Assembly: GCA_050187875.1 (NCBI GenBank)
Contig: JBFWXB010000027.1
Span: forward strand, 1-64,000
DNA length: 64,000 nucleotides
Direction of reading: 5' to 3'
Source: JAFKKS01 sp050187875
GTDB lineage: Bacteria > Pseudomonadota > Alphaproteobacteria > Rhizobiales > Xanthobacteraceae
Numbering within the stretch: position 1 is the first letter of the stretch; every line of letters starts with the position of its first letter. The notes beneath the pieces are model-generated. The model was not told the origin of the DNA. It did no database searches and saw only the letters and a program-made list of their open reading frames with translations. Shown here piece after piece: positions 8,480 through 16,064 of this stretch. The position numbers and the translations under genes were made by a program.

Positions 8480-8545
8480 TTTCCCGATCGGAAAATTCCT
8501 CGGCCGGAATAGCCACGCTAGCTGCAAACTTTCCCGATCGGGAAA
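8480..8545. repeat. Two copies of a 16-bp palindrome, 50 bp apart
   Basis: TTTCCCGATCGGAAAA lies at 8480-8495 and the perfect palindrome TTTCCCGATCGGGAAA at 8530-8545. Their identical cores and 50-bp spacing (about five helical turns) look like paired operator sites for a dimeric regulator. They lie between the DUF2460 stop and the 3' end of hipA, where no promoter for the surrounding genes is expected. They differ from the repeats in front of hipB. Confidence 0.55.
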
Positions 8546-8563
8546 TTGTCCAATCAAGGAAGT

Positions 8564-9874
8564 TCAGGGAGTGGACTTTGCCGCTGCCGCCGCTCGATCG
8601 GCATCAATTGACTGTGCGCACCGTTTGGCGCGGTCGGTGACCGCGACCGAGAGGCGTTCAATGAGCGGATGATCAAGCCCATCCGCTTCCGCCGCGCGGC
8701 ATATGTCTGATAGGGCATCGGGCAGCGTTCGGGCAAACTCGCCGATGCGTTCGACGAGTTCATCTTCGTCCAGCCGCAGATCGGTCGCGAGCTTGCGCCA
8801 CTGCCGTGGACCGATGTCGCGCATGCGGTACTCACCGCCGATCTTCATCGCCGAACGAATCTTCTGTGGGTCGAAATCGTAAGGCAGGATGCTGGCAACA
8901 TCGTACAGCGGAGCGAGCCGGGCGCGGCCTTCGGCTCCGATCAGCATTGAATAGTTCTTGGCGTGCGCGTCGGTGCCACCGATCAGCCAGTTGAACGCGA
9001 GCGCATCGACAAACCGCCGCACGTCTTCCTCAGGCCGACCCGAGAACGTCCTGATGAGCTGAGCGATCGCGCGCGCACCGGGCCCGCCTTCATTTTCGTA
9101 TTTCACGGTGGGAAGGATTGCGAGCGCCTGGCACATGTCCTCCTGGTGCACGCGAACAAGTCCGGCGTCGGTCCGTTCTCGGTCGTAGCGCTCGATCACG
9201 ATCGCAACCTGATCCTCGAACCGCATGACTTGAGTATCCGCGGTGATGAGGCCGAGCCCGGAGGCAAGATGCAGACAGACATGCTCGTTCTCGGCATGCC
9301 CGTCGAAATCGCCGGTCGGCGGTTTCAAGATGTGCGTTGTCGGCGTGCGCCCGGACGGGACGCCCCACCGACCGTTCTCGTAGTAGAGCGCGGTCTTGGG
9401 CTGGGCGCCGGCCAAGCTGAATTGTCCGGTATCGCGCGGGATGCGCCATGCGGAATGGTCGGCACGCAGCGCCCGCAGTCGCTCGGCAACGCCGGCCTCA
9501 TCGAGCCAGTCGATCTCGGCCGGGCCTTGGCCAACCACCGCCTCAAGCCGCTCCGGCCGCACGAACTGCACGGCGCCAGCGCAGTCCTCTCCGACATGGC
9601 TCATGAGCGCGAAGGGATTGCGAGCCGAGACCTGAAAGCGCCGGGCCCAACGGTCGAGGACCGTGGCGTTGTCAGGTAGCAGTCCCCACAGGAAAGCTTC
9701 GACCGCCTTGTGACCGTGCTCGGCTCCCGCAACCGGCATCGACAACGAGAGCGGGTACGCTCCTTCCGCTTGCCGCCAATCGTCAGCATAAACGAAAGCC
9801 AAGCGGCCTCGGTTGTCGCGGGTGACTCGTCCGATCTCGCGGCCGCTCAGGAGAGCAACGAGCTGGCTGTTCAT
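8564..9874 (-). CDS. hipA: Serine/threonine kinase toxin HipA
   Basis: This 436-residue protein has the full HipA layout: an N-terminal HipA_N domain (about 1-110) and a C-terminal kinase. SLAGAQPK at 153-160 carries the regulatory Ser. GTDAHAKN around 300-307 holds the catalytic Asp302, and LYDVAS at 323-328 holds the metal-binding Asp. HipA of E. coli phosphorylates glutamyl-tRNA synthetase and causes dormancy; the target here is inferred. ATG 9874 overlaps the hipB stop (ATGA), so the pair is translationally coupled. All key residues are present, so it is probably active. Confidence 0.92.
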   Translation of the reverse strand: MNSQLVALLSGREIGRVTRDNRGRLAFVYADDWRQAEGAYPLSLSMPVAGAEHGHKAVEAFLWGLLPDNATVLDRWARRFQVSARNPFALMSHVGEDCAGAVQFVRPERLEAVVGQGPAEIDWLDEAGVAERLRALRADHSAWRIPRDTGQFSLAGAQPKTALYYENGRWGVPSGRTPTTHILKPPTGDFDGHAENEHVCLHLASGLGLITADTQVMRFEDQVAIVIERYDRERTDAGLVRVHQEDMCQALAILPTVKYENEGGPGARAIAQLIRTFSGRPEEDVRRFVDALAFNWLIGGTDAHAKNYSMLIGAEGRARLAPLYDVASILPYDFDPQKIRSAMKIGGEYRMRDIGPRQWRKLATDLRLDEDELVERIGEFARTLPDALSDICRAAEADGLDHPLIERLSVAVTDRAKRCAQSIDADRAAAAAKSTP

Positions 9875-10173
9875 TTGCGCTTGTCCCGGGCGCTATCGAG
9901 AAGACGGTCGAGATCAACTGTGGGAACAGGCGCGCCGCCAGCAGTCTTGCCTGCGGTCGCGGTCCCCTCGTCATTGATCGACAAGCGTAGGCCCAAGGCG
10001 TCGAGCGTCCGCATCAGGAGCCCGATCTCGGCGCGCGGCTTTCCCTTCTCGACCTCGACAACCCACTTGCGGCTGGCTCCGACACGCTGGGCCAGTTCGG
10101 CCTGGTCCAGGCCGAGCCGCCGCCGGCGGTCGCGGATCGCAAAACCAATGTCAATGGGCGTTCGGAGCAGCAT
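9871..10173 (-). CDS. hipB: HTH antitoxin HipB
   Basis: This 100-residue protein has an XRE-type helix-turn-helix (LDQAELAQRVGASRKWVVEVEKG, residues about 21-43) and a flexible basic C-terminal tail. HipB binds HipA and represses its own operon. It is the first gene of the hipBA unit. The region just upstream, 10188-10274, holds regularly spaced repeats suited to its binding. The pair lies opposite to the phage tail operon, as expected for a moron expressed in the lysogen. Confidence 0.9.
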   Translation of the reverse strand: MLLRTPIDIGFAIRDRRRRLGLDQAELAQRVGASRKWVVEVEKGKPRAEIGLLMRTLDALGLRLSINDEGTATAGKTAGGAPVPTVDLDRLLDSARDKRK

Positions 10174-10187
10174 GGAATGATCCCGTT

Positions 10188-10274
10188 CGGTTACATTCCA
10201 TATATGGCACCGAGCGGTTACAAGTCAAGATATCACCGACCGGTGACAATAAATAAAGTTATCGAGCGGTGACA
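10188..10274. promoter_or_regulatory. Four-copy operator-like array upstream of hipBA
   Basis: CGGTTACA occurs at 10188-10195 and 10215-10222, and CGGTGACA at 10241-10248 and 10267-10274. Start-to-start spacing is 27, 26 and 26 bases. The third copy lies in a palindrome TCACCGACCGGTGA (10233-10246). An outer inverted repeat GGAATG/CATTCC spans 10174-10199. Regular repeats in a hipBA upstream region fit cooperative HipB binding. The array also reaches towards the next phage tail gene at 10327. Confidence 0.65.
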
Positions 10275-10326
10275 TCGCCGAGCAGCCCCAAGGCCGGGCT
10301 CATTATAAAGCAGCAGCCGCTAAAGC

Positions 10327-11166
10327 ATGAAAACTCTATCTCCCGCCCTAGCCGCCCATGTGGCCGGCGAGGTGACGACCCTTGCGACCTGCTGGCGGCT
10401 CGAACGCACCGACGGCTGGGTTCGTGGCTTTACCGATCACGACCGCAACCTCGTCATCGACGGAGTGACCTATGTCGCCGCTACCGGCTTCCTGCCGAGC
10501 GCGATCAAATCGGGCTCGGACCTCTCGGTCGACAACCTCGATGTTGATGGCTTCCTCGACGACGAGGCGCTCAAGGCGGAAGACCTAACCGCCGGCCTCT
10601 TCGACGGCGCCAGGATCGACATCTTCCTCGTCAACTGGGCCGACCTGTCGCAAGGGCGCGTGCTCCTTCGCCGGGGCTGGCTTGGCGAAGTCAAGCGCGC
10701 TGACAATCGCTTCTCCGCTGAAATCCGCGGCATCGCAAATCGGCTGCAACAAGTTGCCGGCAAGCTCTACTCGCGGCTCTGCCGCACCGATCTCGGCAGC
10801 GACGAGTGCAAGGTCGTGCTTGGGTCGTTGACCGACGAGCTCGCGATTTCCGCCGTGTCGAGCGGCGATACCTTCACGGTCCCGACGGCAAGGCCGACGG
10901 GCTTCTACACCTTCGGCGTCTGCACGTTCCTCACTGGCGCGAACGCTGGCGCTGCCACCGAAGTACTCCAGCACAATGGACAATCGATCCAGCTGTTCAC
11001 GCCGATGCCACGACCCATTTTTGTCGGCGACCAAGTCCGGCTGGTCGCCGGCTGCGACAAGACCCCGGAAACCTGTCACGCCCGCTTCGGCAACATCCTG
11101 AACTTTCGCGGCGAGCCGCACATCCCGGGCAACGACAAGGTCTTCTCCTATCCGGTCAAGAGCTGA
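10327..11166 (+). CDS. DUF2163/BR0599-type tail protein, GTA gp13-like
   Basis: This 279-residue protein opens with KTLSPALAAHVAGEVTTLATCW and contains FTDHDRNLVIDGVTYVA, both characteristic of DUF2163. The second half has the C-terminal phage_BR0599 segment with the Cys-rich CRTDLGSDECKVVLG and CDKTPETCHARFGN. In gene transfer agents the homologue (gp13) is the hub protein that binds the peptidase and carries an iron-sulphur-type Cys set. It overlaps the next gene by one base (TGATG). Confidence 0.85.
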   Translation: MKTLSPALAAHVAGEVTTLATCWRLERTDGWVRGFTDHDRNLVIDGVTYVAATGFLPSAIKSGSDLSVDNLDVDGFLDDEALKAEDLTAGLFDGARIDIFLVNWADLSQGRVLLRRGWLGEVKRADNRFSAEIRGIANRLQQVAGKLYSRLCRTDLGSDECKVVLGSLTDELAISAVSSGDTFTVPTARPTGFYTFGVCTFLTGANAGAATEVLQHNGQSIQLFTPMPRPIFVGDQVRLVAGCDKTPETCHARFGNILNFRGEPHIPGNDKVFSYPVKS

Positions 11167-11597
11167 TGTTCTCTCGCGAGGCCGTCATTGCCGAGGCGCG
11201 GAGCTGGCTCGGCACACCGTGGCATCATCAGGCGTCGCTCAAAGGCGTGGGTTGCGATTGCATCGGTTTCATCCGTGGAGTGGCCCTGCCGTTCGTCGGG
11301 GAAGTCGCGATCCCGCTCGATTACCCGGAGACCTGGCACCTCTATCGCGCCGAGCCCCGCATGTATCTCGGCTTCAAGGAGCGTTGCGAGGAAATCGAAC
11401 CAACGGACGCCCTGGCCGGCGACATCCTCCTGTTCGGCGCCGGCAAGGGACCGGCGCATCACTGCGCCTATGTCACGCCGAGCGGCGGTCTGATCCATTG
11501 CTACCGTGAAGCCGGAAAGGTGGTCGAACACGGCTTCTCGCCCTGGTGGCGGGCAAAGCTCCGCCACGCGTTCCGCATGCGCGGCATCGAGCACTGA
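11166..11597 (+). CDS. NlpC/P60-type phage cell wall peptidase, GTA gp14-like
   Basis: This 143-residue protein is of the TIGR02219 type. The catalytic Cys lies in CDCIGF (about residue 36), and the His is in the AHHCAYV segment (about 98-104). It is expected to cut peptidoglycan peptide bonds at the tail tip during DNA injection, distinct from the lysis endolysin further on. ATG 11166 overlaps the stop of the preceding gene. Its neighbours on both sides are its usual hub partners. Confidence 0.85.
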   Translation: MFSREAVIAEARSWLGTPWHHQASLKGVGCDCIGFIRGVALPFVGEVAIPLDYPETWHLYRAEPRMYLGFKERCEEIEPTDALAGDILLFGAGKGPAHHCAYVTPSGGLIHCYREAGKVVEHGFSPWWRAKLRHAFRMRGIEH

Positions 11598-11599
11598 CC

Positions 11600-12232
11600 G
11601 TGGCAAAGATCGTCCTTACGGTCGGCGGCTATGTGCTTGGCAACCTTCTTCTGCCAGGCCTTGGCGGCGCGATCGGTGGGCTGGTCGGCGGTTACGTCGG
11701 CGGCATCGTCGACCAGCAGCTGTTCGGCGGCACCGCGAGCCAGACCGTCTATGGCGCGCGCATGCAGGACCTGCGCGTGCAGTCATCGAGCTACGGCGCC
11801 GTCATCCCGCTGCTCTACGGAAAGGGCCGGATGGCCTCCAACGTCATCTGGATGCGCGGCTTCGACGAGGAAGTCCGCACCGAGACGCAGACCGTCGGCG
11901 GGGGCGGCAAAGGCGGCGGAGGTGGCGGCACGACCGTCACCAACGTCAGCTACCATTACTACGCCGATGTGGCGGTCGGCCTCTGCGCCGGCCCGATCGC
12001 TGCGGTGAACCGCGTGTTTGCCGACGGCAATGCGTTCGAGGACGACAAGGTCGGCGACATGCGGGTCTACCTCGGGGACGAGACGCAGACCCCTGACCCG
12101 CTGATCCAGGCGGTGGAAGGAGCGGACCGCACGCCTGCCTATCGCGGCCTCGCCTACGTGATGATGGAGCGGCTCTACATCACGCCGTTCGGCAACCGCC
12201 TGCCGAACCTCACCTTCGAAGTCGAGACGTGA
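11600..12232 (+). CDS. Stand-alone copy of the tail hub N-terminal domain
   Basis: This 210-residue protein starts at GTG 11600. It has a Gly-rich hydrophobic N-terminus, then SSSYGAVIPLLYGKGRM, VGGGGKGGGGG, YHYYADVAVGLC and DPLIQAVEGADRTPAYRGLAY. The same features in the same order begin the next, much larger hub protein, so this is a tandem paralogue of its first ~210 residues. It ends cleanly where the hub's central barrel region would begin. In other prophages this domain is the N-terminus of the hub; here a separate subunit may form an additional ring or plug. Confidence 0.8.
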   Translation: MAKIVLTVGGYVLGNLLLPGLGGAIGGLVGGYVGGIVDQQLFGGTASQTVYGARMQDLRVQSSSYGAVIPLLYGKGRMASNVIWMRGFDEEVRTETQTVGGGGKGGGGGGTTVTNVSYHYYADVAVGLCAGPIAAVNRVFADGNAFEDDKVGDMRVYLGDETQTPDPLIQAVEGADRTPAYRGLAYVMMERLYITPFGNRLPNLTFEVET

Positions 12233-12235
12233 TCG

Positions 12236-15200
12236 GTGGCCCAGCTCGTTCTGACGCTCGCCGGCGGCGTGGTCGGCGGCGGCATCGCGGGCGGCCTCGG
12301 TCAATCGCTCGGCGCGCTGTTCGGCGCCTATGTCGGCGGCATCCTGGACCGGGAGCTGTTTGGACCGCAGCAAGACCGGCGGACGGTCGAAGGCGCACGC
12401 CTCACCGAGCTCAACCTATCGGGATCGGCCTACGGCCAGACCATGCCGGTGGTCTGGGGCCGGATGCGCGTGCCGGCCAACATCATCTGGGTGCGCGGCA
12501 TCCGTGAGGTGGTCCGCACGGAGACCGAGACGGTGGGCGGTGGCGGCAAAGGCGGCGGCGGTGGCGCGCAGACGATTACGCGCACGAGCTACCATTATTA
12601 CGCCGATGTAGCGCTCGGGATCTGCGAGGCGCCGGTCACCTCGATCTATCGCATCTGGCTCGACAAGACGCCACTCGATCCCGAGCACGTCGATGAAATC
12701 CGCACCTATTATGGAGACGAGACGCAATCGCCTGATCCGCTGATCCAGGCGGTCGAAAGTGCCGACCGCACGCCGGCGTTTCGGGGCCTCGCCTACGTGG
12801 TCCTCGAAAACCTTTACCTCACGCCCTACGGCAACCGCTTCCCGAATTTCGAGATCGAGGTCTATCGCGGCTCGCGCGCGGACGTGGCTGATGCCCGCCA
12901 TCTCGTTCGCAGCGTCTGCCTGATCCCGGCTAGCGGCGAATGGGCCTACGAGCCTAATGTCGTGCGCAGCCGGGTGCGCAATTCCAACATCAACAGCAAT
13001 GCCGGCCGCAAGGCGGCCGACTTCGCGGTTTCGATCGAGAACCTCAAGCGCGAAGTCCCGAACGTCGAGTGGGTCAGCGTCGTCTATGCGTGGTTCGGCA
13101 CGTCGGTGGACGTGGCGACCTGTTCGATCCGGCCCGAAGCCGAATACGCGATCTACCCGGACCGGCTGCCGGACACGACGCCCTATCTCTGGTCGGTGAT
13201 GGGCGTCGGCCGGCCGGTCATCGGAGGGGGCGGTGGATGGCCGCTCGTTTCCTCGTACACCAACCCAGACGGCTCGCTCGGTCTTTATTACGGCGGCACC
13301 ATCAACGACGGCTCGGTGGTCCGGGCCATCCAGCATCTGCGTAGCCTTGGCTACAAGGTGATGCTGTACCCGTTCCTGATGATGGATGTCCCGCCGCCCA
13401 ACCCGTCGCCGTTTCCCTGGCGCGGTCGGGTCGCCGGAGCAGCGGTCGACGTGGCCGGCTTTTTCGAGCGCTCCGACGGTTATCTTCGCTTCATCCGCCA
13501 CTGCATATCGCTGGCCGAGGATGCCGGCGGCGTCGACGGCTTCGTGGTCGGCTCCGAGATGGTCGCGCTCAATCGCATTCGTGATGGCAGCGGCAACTAT
13601 CCCTCGGCGCCGTTCTGGCAGCAGATCGCCTCCGAAGCGAAGACGCGGCTCGGGTCGGAGTGCATCGTCACCTACGCGGCGGACTGGTCGGAGTACCGCT
13701 ACCACGACCGTGGTGGTGCGAACGTCGACTTCCCGCTCGATGCGGTCTGGGCTGACCCAAACATCGATGTGGTCGGGATCGACGCGTATTTCCCGCTCAC
13801 GGATGTACCACGCGCAGTCTACGACAAAGCGGTGATCGGCGAAGGCTGGGCCTCGGGCGAACTGATCGATTACTTCTATGCCACGCAGGCCGACCGCGAT
13901 CTTGAGCGCCGCGGCCTCGACCCGCAGCGCTCCCCGATCGACGATCCGTTCTGGGCCATCAAGGACATTCGGTATTGGTGGGAGAACCAGCATATCCCAC
14001 GCGTCGCCGGCGTGCCGACCGGCCCTGCGACGGCCTGGGTGCCGCGCGGCAAGCCGATCTGGTTTACCGAGTACGGCTTTCCCACGGTGAACTGCGCGAC
14101 CAACCAGCCCAACGTCTTCATCGACCCCAAGTCGATCGAGAGCTTCGCGCCCTATTACTCCAATCGAGCGGTCGACCGCGTGGTGCAACGCGCCGCGATC
14201 GAGGCCACCGAAGAGTTCTGGAACGAGCCGGCCAATAACCCGACCTCGCCGGTGTACGGCGGCCCCATGGTCGGGCGCCGGTTCGTCTGGTGCTGGGACG
14301 CGCGGCCCTATCCGTTCTTCCCGGCGCTCACCAACGTATGGTCGGACGGCGAGAACTTCCGGCTTGGCCACTGGATCGAAGGGAAGATCGGCAACATGCA
14401 GCTCGCCGAGATCGTCCGTGACCTCTGCCTGCGGGCCGGACTGGCCGAGAGCGAGTTCGACGTGACGGCGCTGGACGACGAGGTTGTCGGCTACGTCGTC
14501 ACCGAGCGCAAGCCGGTGCGCGACATGATTGCGGTCCTGCAGACCGCCTACTTCTTCGACGCCGTCGAACGCGACGGCGTGCTGGTGTTCGTTAAACGCG
14601 GCGCCGGCGAGCCTATCATGCTCGATCCGAACGACCTCGGCGCGAGCGAAAATGACAGCGACCGCTCGCGCGTCAAGGTCGAGCGAACCCAGGACACCGA
14701 GCTGCCGATCGCGGTCGACGTGGTGCACATCGACGAGGGCCGCGATTACCAGTCCTCCACCGTCACGGTGCGCAAGCAGGTCGGCCAATCGGAAAGCCTC
14801 AACACGCTGAGCTTCCCGATCGTGCTTACGGTCGAGCAGGCCCAAGCGATCGGACAGCGCGCGCTACGCGAGATGTGGCAGGGCCGCGAGGCCGTCGACT
14901 TGCGGCTGCCGACCCGCGCGGTGCGCTTTGACCCGACCGATATCGTGGAAATTCCGATCGACGGCGTCTGGCGCCGTGTCCGACTCACCGCCGTGACCTA
15001 CGGCAAGCCTGGGCTCGTGCTCCTGCGCGGGATCGCGACCGACGGCGGGATTCCGGAGTTCTACACCGCGCCGACCGACAGCGGCGTGCTGCCGCCTTCT
15101 GTGCCTGAGCCGGTGGCGCCGGTCCGCGTCGAACTCCTCGACATGCCGATCATGGTCGAGAGCCACGACGCCTCGGCGCCGAGTTTCTATGTGGCGGCCT

Positions 15201-16054
15201 GCCCGGTCGGCACCGGCCGCTTCCGCGGCGCAACGCTGTTCCAACCGACTGCCGATGCACTGGATTACGTGGTCGCAGCCGTCGCCGGACTGCCATCCAT
15301 TATGGGCGAGACGGTCACCGAGCTTGCAGCCGGCCCGGCTTGGCGGTGGGACCGCGTCAACATGGTTGAGGTGCAGCTCGATTATGGCTCGCTGCAAAGC
15401 CTCGCCGACGAACGCGTGCTCGCGGGCGGTAATGCTGCGCTCGTTGGCGACGAGCTCGTCCAGTTTGCCAACGCCGAACTCATCGCGGAGGGGCGTTATC
15501 GGCTGAGCCGGCTGTTGCGCGGCCAGCGCGGCACCGAGCACGAGATCGCGGCGCACGCGGCCGGGAGCCGATTCATCCTGCTCGACCCGGCGCGCCAGCC
15601 GCGCCCCAACTTCTCGGTCTCACGCATCGGCATCGAGATCGCCTGGCGCTACGCTCCGGTGCCGCAGGGACCGAGCGGCGACCTCTCGGGCGAGATCGTC
15701 TTCACCAACACCGGAAACGGACTGCGGCCGTTCGCGCCGGTGCAACTCAAGGCATCGCGTGATCCGTCATCGGGCGACGTCAGTCTCTCTTGGATCAGGC
15801 GCACGCGCGTCGGCGGCGACTCCTGGCTCAACGAGGTGCCGCTTGGCGAGGAGACCGAAGAGTACGACGTTCTGATCGTCAACGGCGCGAATGTCGTTCG
15901 AACCATTCGCGTGACCAGCCAAGGCGCGCTCTACACAGTGGCCCAGCAGGCGGCCGACTTCGGAGCGCCGCCGGCATCACTCGCATGGCGTGTCGCCCAG
16001 ATCTCGCGCGCCTATGGCCGCGGCGTCACTGCCGAAGCCATTTCGATTCTCTGA
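12236..16054 (+). CDS. Tail hub / host specificity protein, GTA gp15-like
   Basis: This 1272-residue protein has an N-terminal domain (1-215) homologous to the preceding gene. A GTA TIM-barrel-like domain spans roughly 260-700, seen in GSVVRAIQHLRSLGYKVMLYPF, DGFVVGSEMVALNRI and PIWFTEYGFPT. A phage tail_3-type region (about 750-1000) and a beta-rich C-terminus follow. The barrel resembles glycosidase folds and may bind or cut surface polysaccharide. It starts at GTG 12236, three bases after the previous stop. It is the largest structural gene here and probably determines adsorption. Confidence 0.88.
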   Translation: MAQLVLTLAGGVVGGGIAGGLGQSLGALFGAYVGGILDRELFGPQQDRRTVEGARLTELNLSGSAYGQTMPVVWGRMRVPANIIWVRGIREVVRTETETVGGGGKGGGGGAQTITRTSYHYYADVALGICEAPVTSIYRIWLDKTPLDPEHVDEIRTYYGDETQSPDPLIQAVESADRTPAFRGLAYVVLENLYLTPYGNRFPNFEIEVYRGSRADVADARHLVRSVCLIPASGEWAYEPNVVRSRVRNSNINSNAGRKAADFAVSIENLKREVPNVEWVSVVYAWFGTSVDVATCSIRPEAEYAIYPDRLPDTTPYLWSVMGVGRPVIGGGGGWPLVSSYTNPDGSLGLYYGGTINDGSVVRAIQHLRSLGYKVMLYPFLMMDVPPPNPSPFPWRGRVAGAAVDVAGFFERSDGYLRFIRHCISLAEDAGGVDGFVVGSEMVALNRIRDGSGNYPSAPFWQQIASEAKTRLGSECIVTYAADWSEYRYHDRGGANVDFPLDAVWADPNIDVVGIDAYFPLTDVPRAVYDKAVIGEGWASGELIDYFYATQADRDLERRGLDPQRSPIDDPFWAIKDIRYWWENQHIPRVAGVPTGPATAWVPRGKPIWFTEYGFPTVNCATNQPNVFIDPKSIESFAPYYSNRAVDRVVQRAAIEATEEFWNEPANNPTSPVYGGPMVGRRFVWCWDARPYPFFPALTNVWSDGENFRLGHWIEGKIGNMQLAEIVRDLCLRAGLAESEFDVTALDDEVVGYVVTERKPVRDMIAVLQTAYFFDAVERDGVLVFVKRGAGEPIMLDPNDLGASENDSDRSRVKVERTQDTELPIAVDVVHIDEGRDYQSSTVTVRKQVGQSESLNTLSFPIVLTVEQAQAIGQRALREMWQGREAVDLRLPTRAVRFDPTDIVEIPIDGVWRRVRLTAVTYGKPGLVLLRGIATDGGIPEFYTAPTDSGVLPPSVPEPVAPVRVELLDMPIMVESHDASAPSFYVAACPVGTGRFRGATLFQPTADALDYVVAAVAGLPSIMGETVTELAAGPAWRWDRVNMVEVQLDYGSLQSLADERVLAGGNAALVGDELVQFANAELIAEGRYRLSRLLRGQRGTEHEIAAHAAGSRFILLDPARQPRPNFSVSRIGIEIAWRYAPVPQGPSGDLSGEIVFTNTGNGLRPFAPVQLKASRDPSSGDVSLSWIRRTRVGGDSWLNEVPLGEETEEYDVLIVNGANVVRTIRVTSQGALYTVAQQAADFGAPPASLAWRVAQISRAYGRGVTAEAISIL

Positions 16055-16064
16055 GGACCCATCC

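Noticed and set aside
10174..10326. A CRISPR-like repeat array
   Set aside because: The repeats are only eight bases long in 26-27 base steps within a hipB promoter region; there are no spacers or cas genes.
12416..14845. An 809-codon open frame on the - strand, antisense to the tail hub gene
   Set aside because: High GC with regular codon bias leaves mirror frames open. The + strand hub has clear homology and the antisense translation has no recognisable domain.
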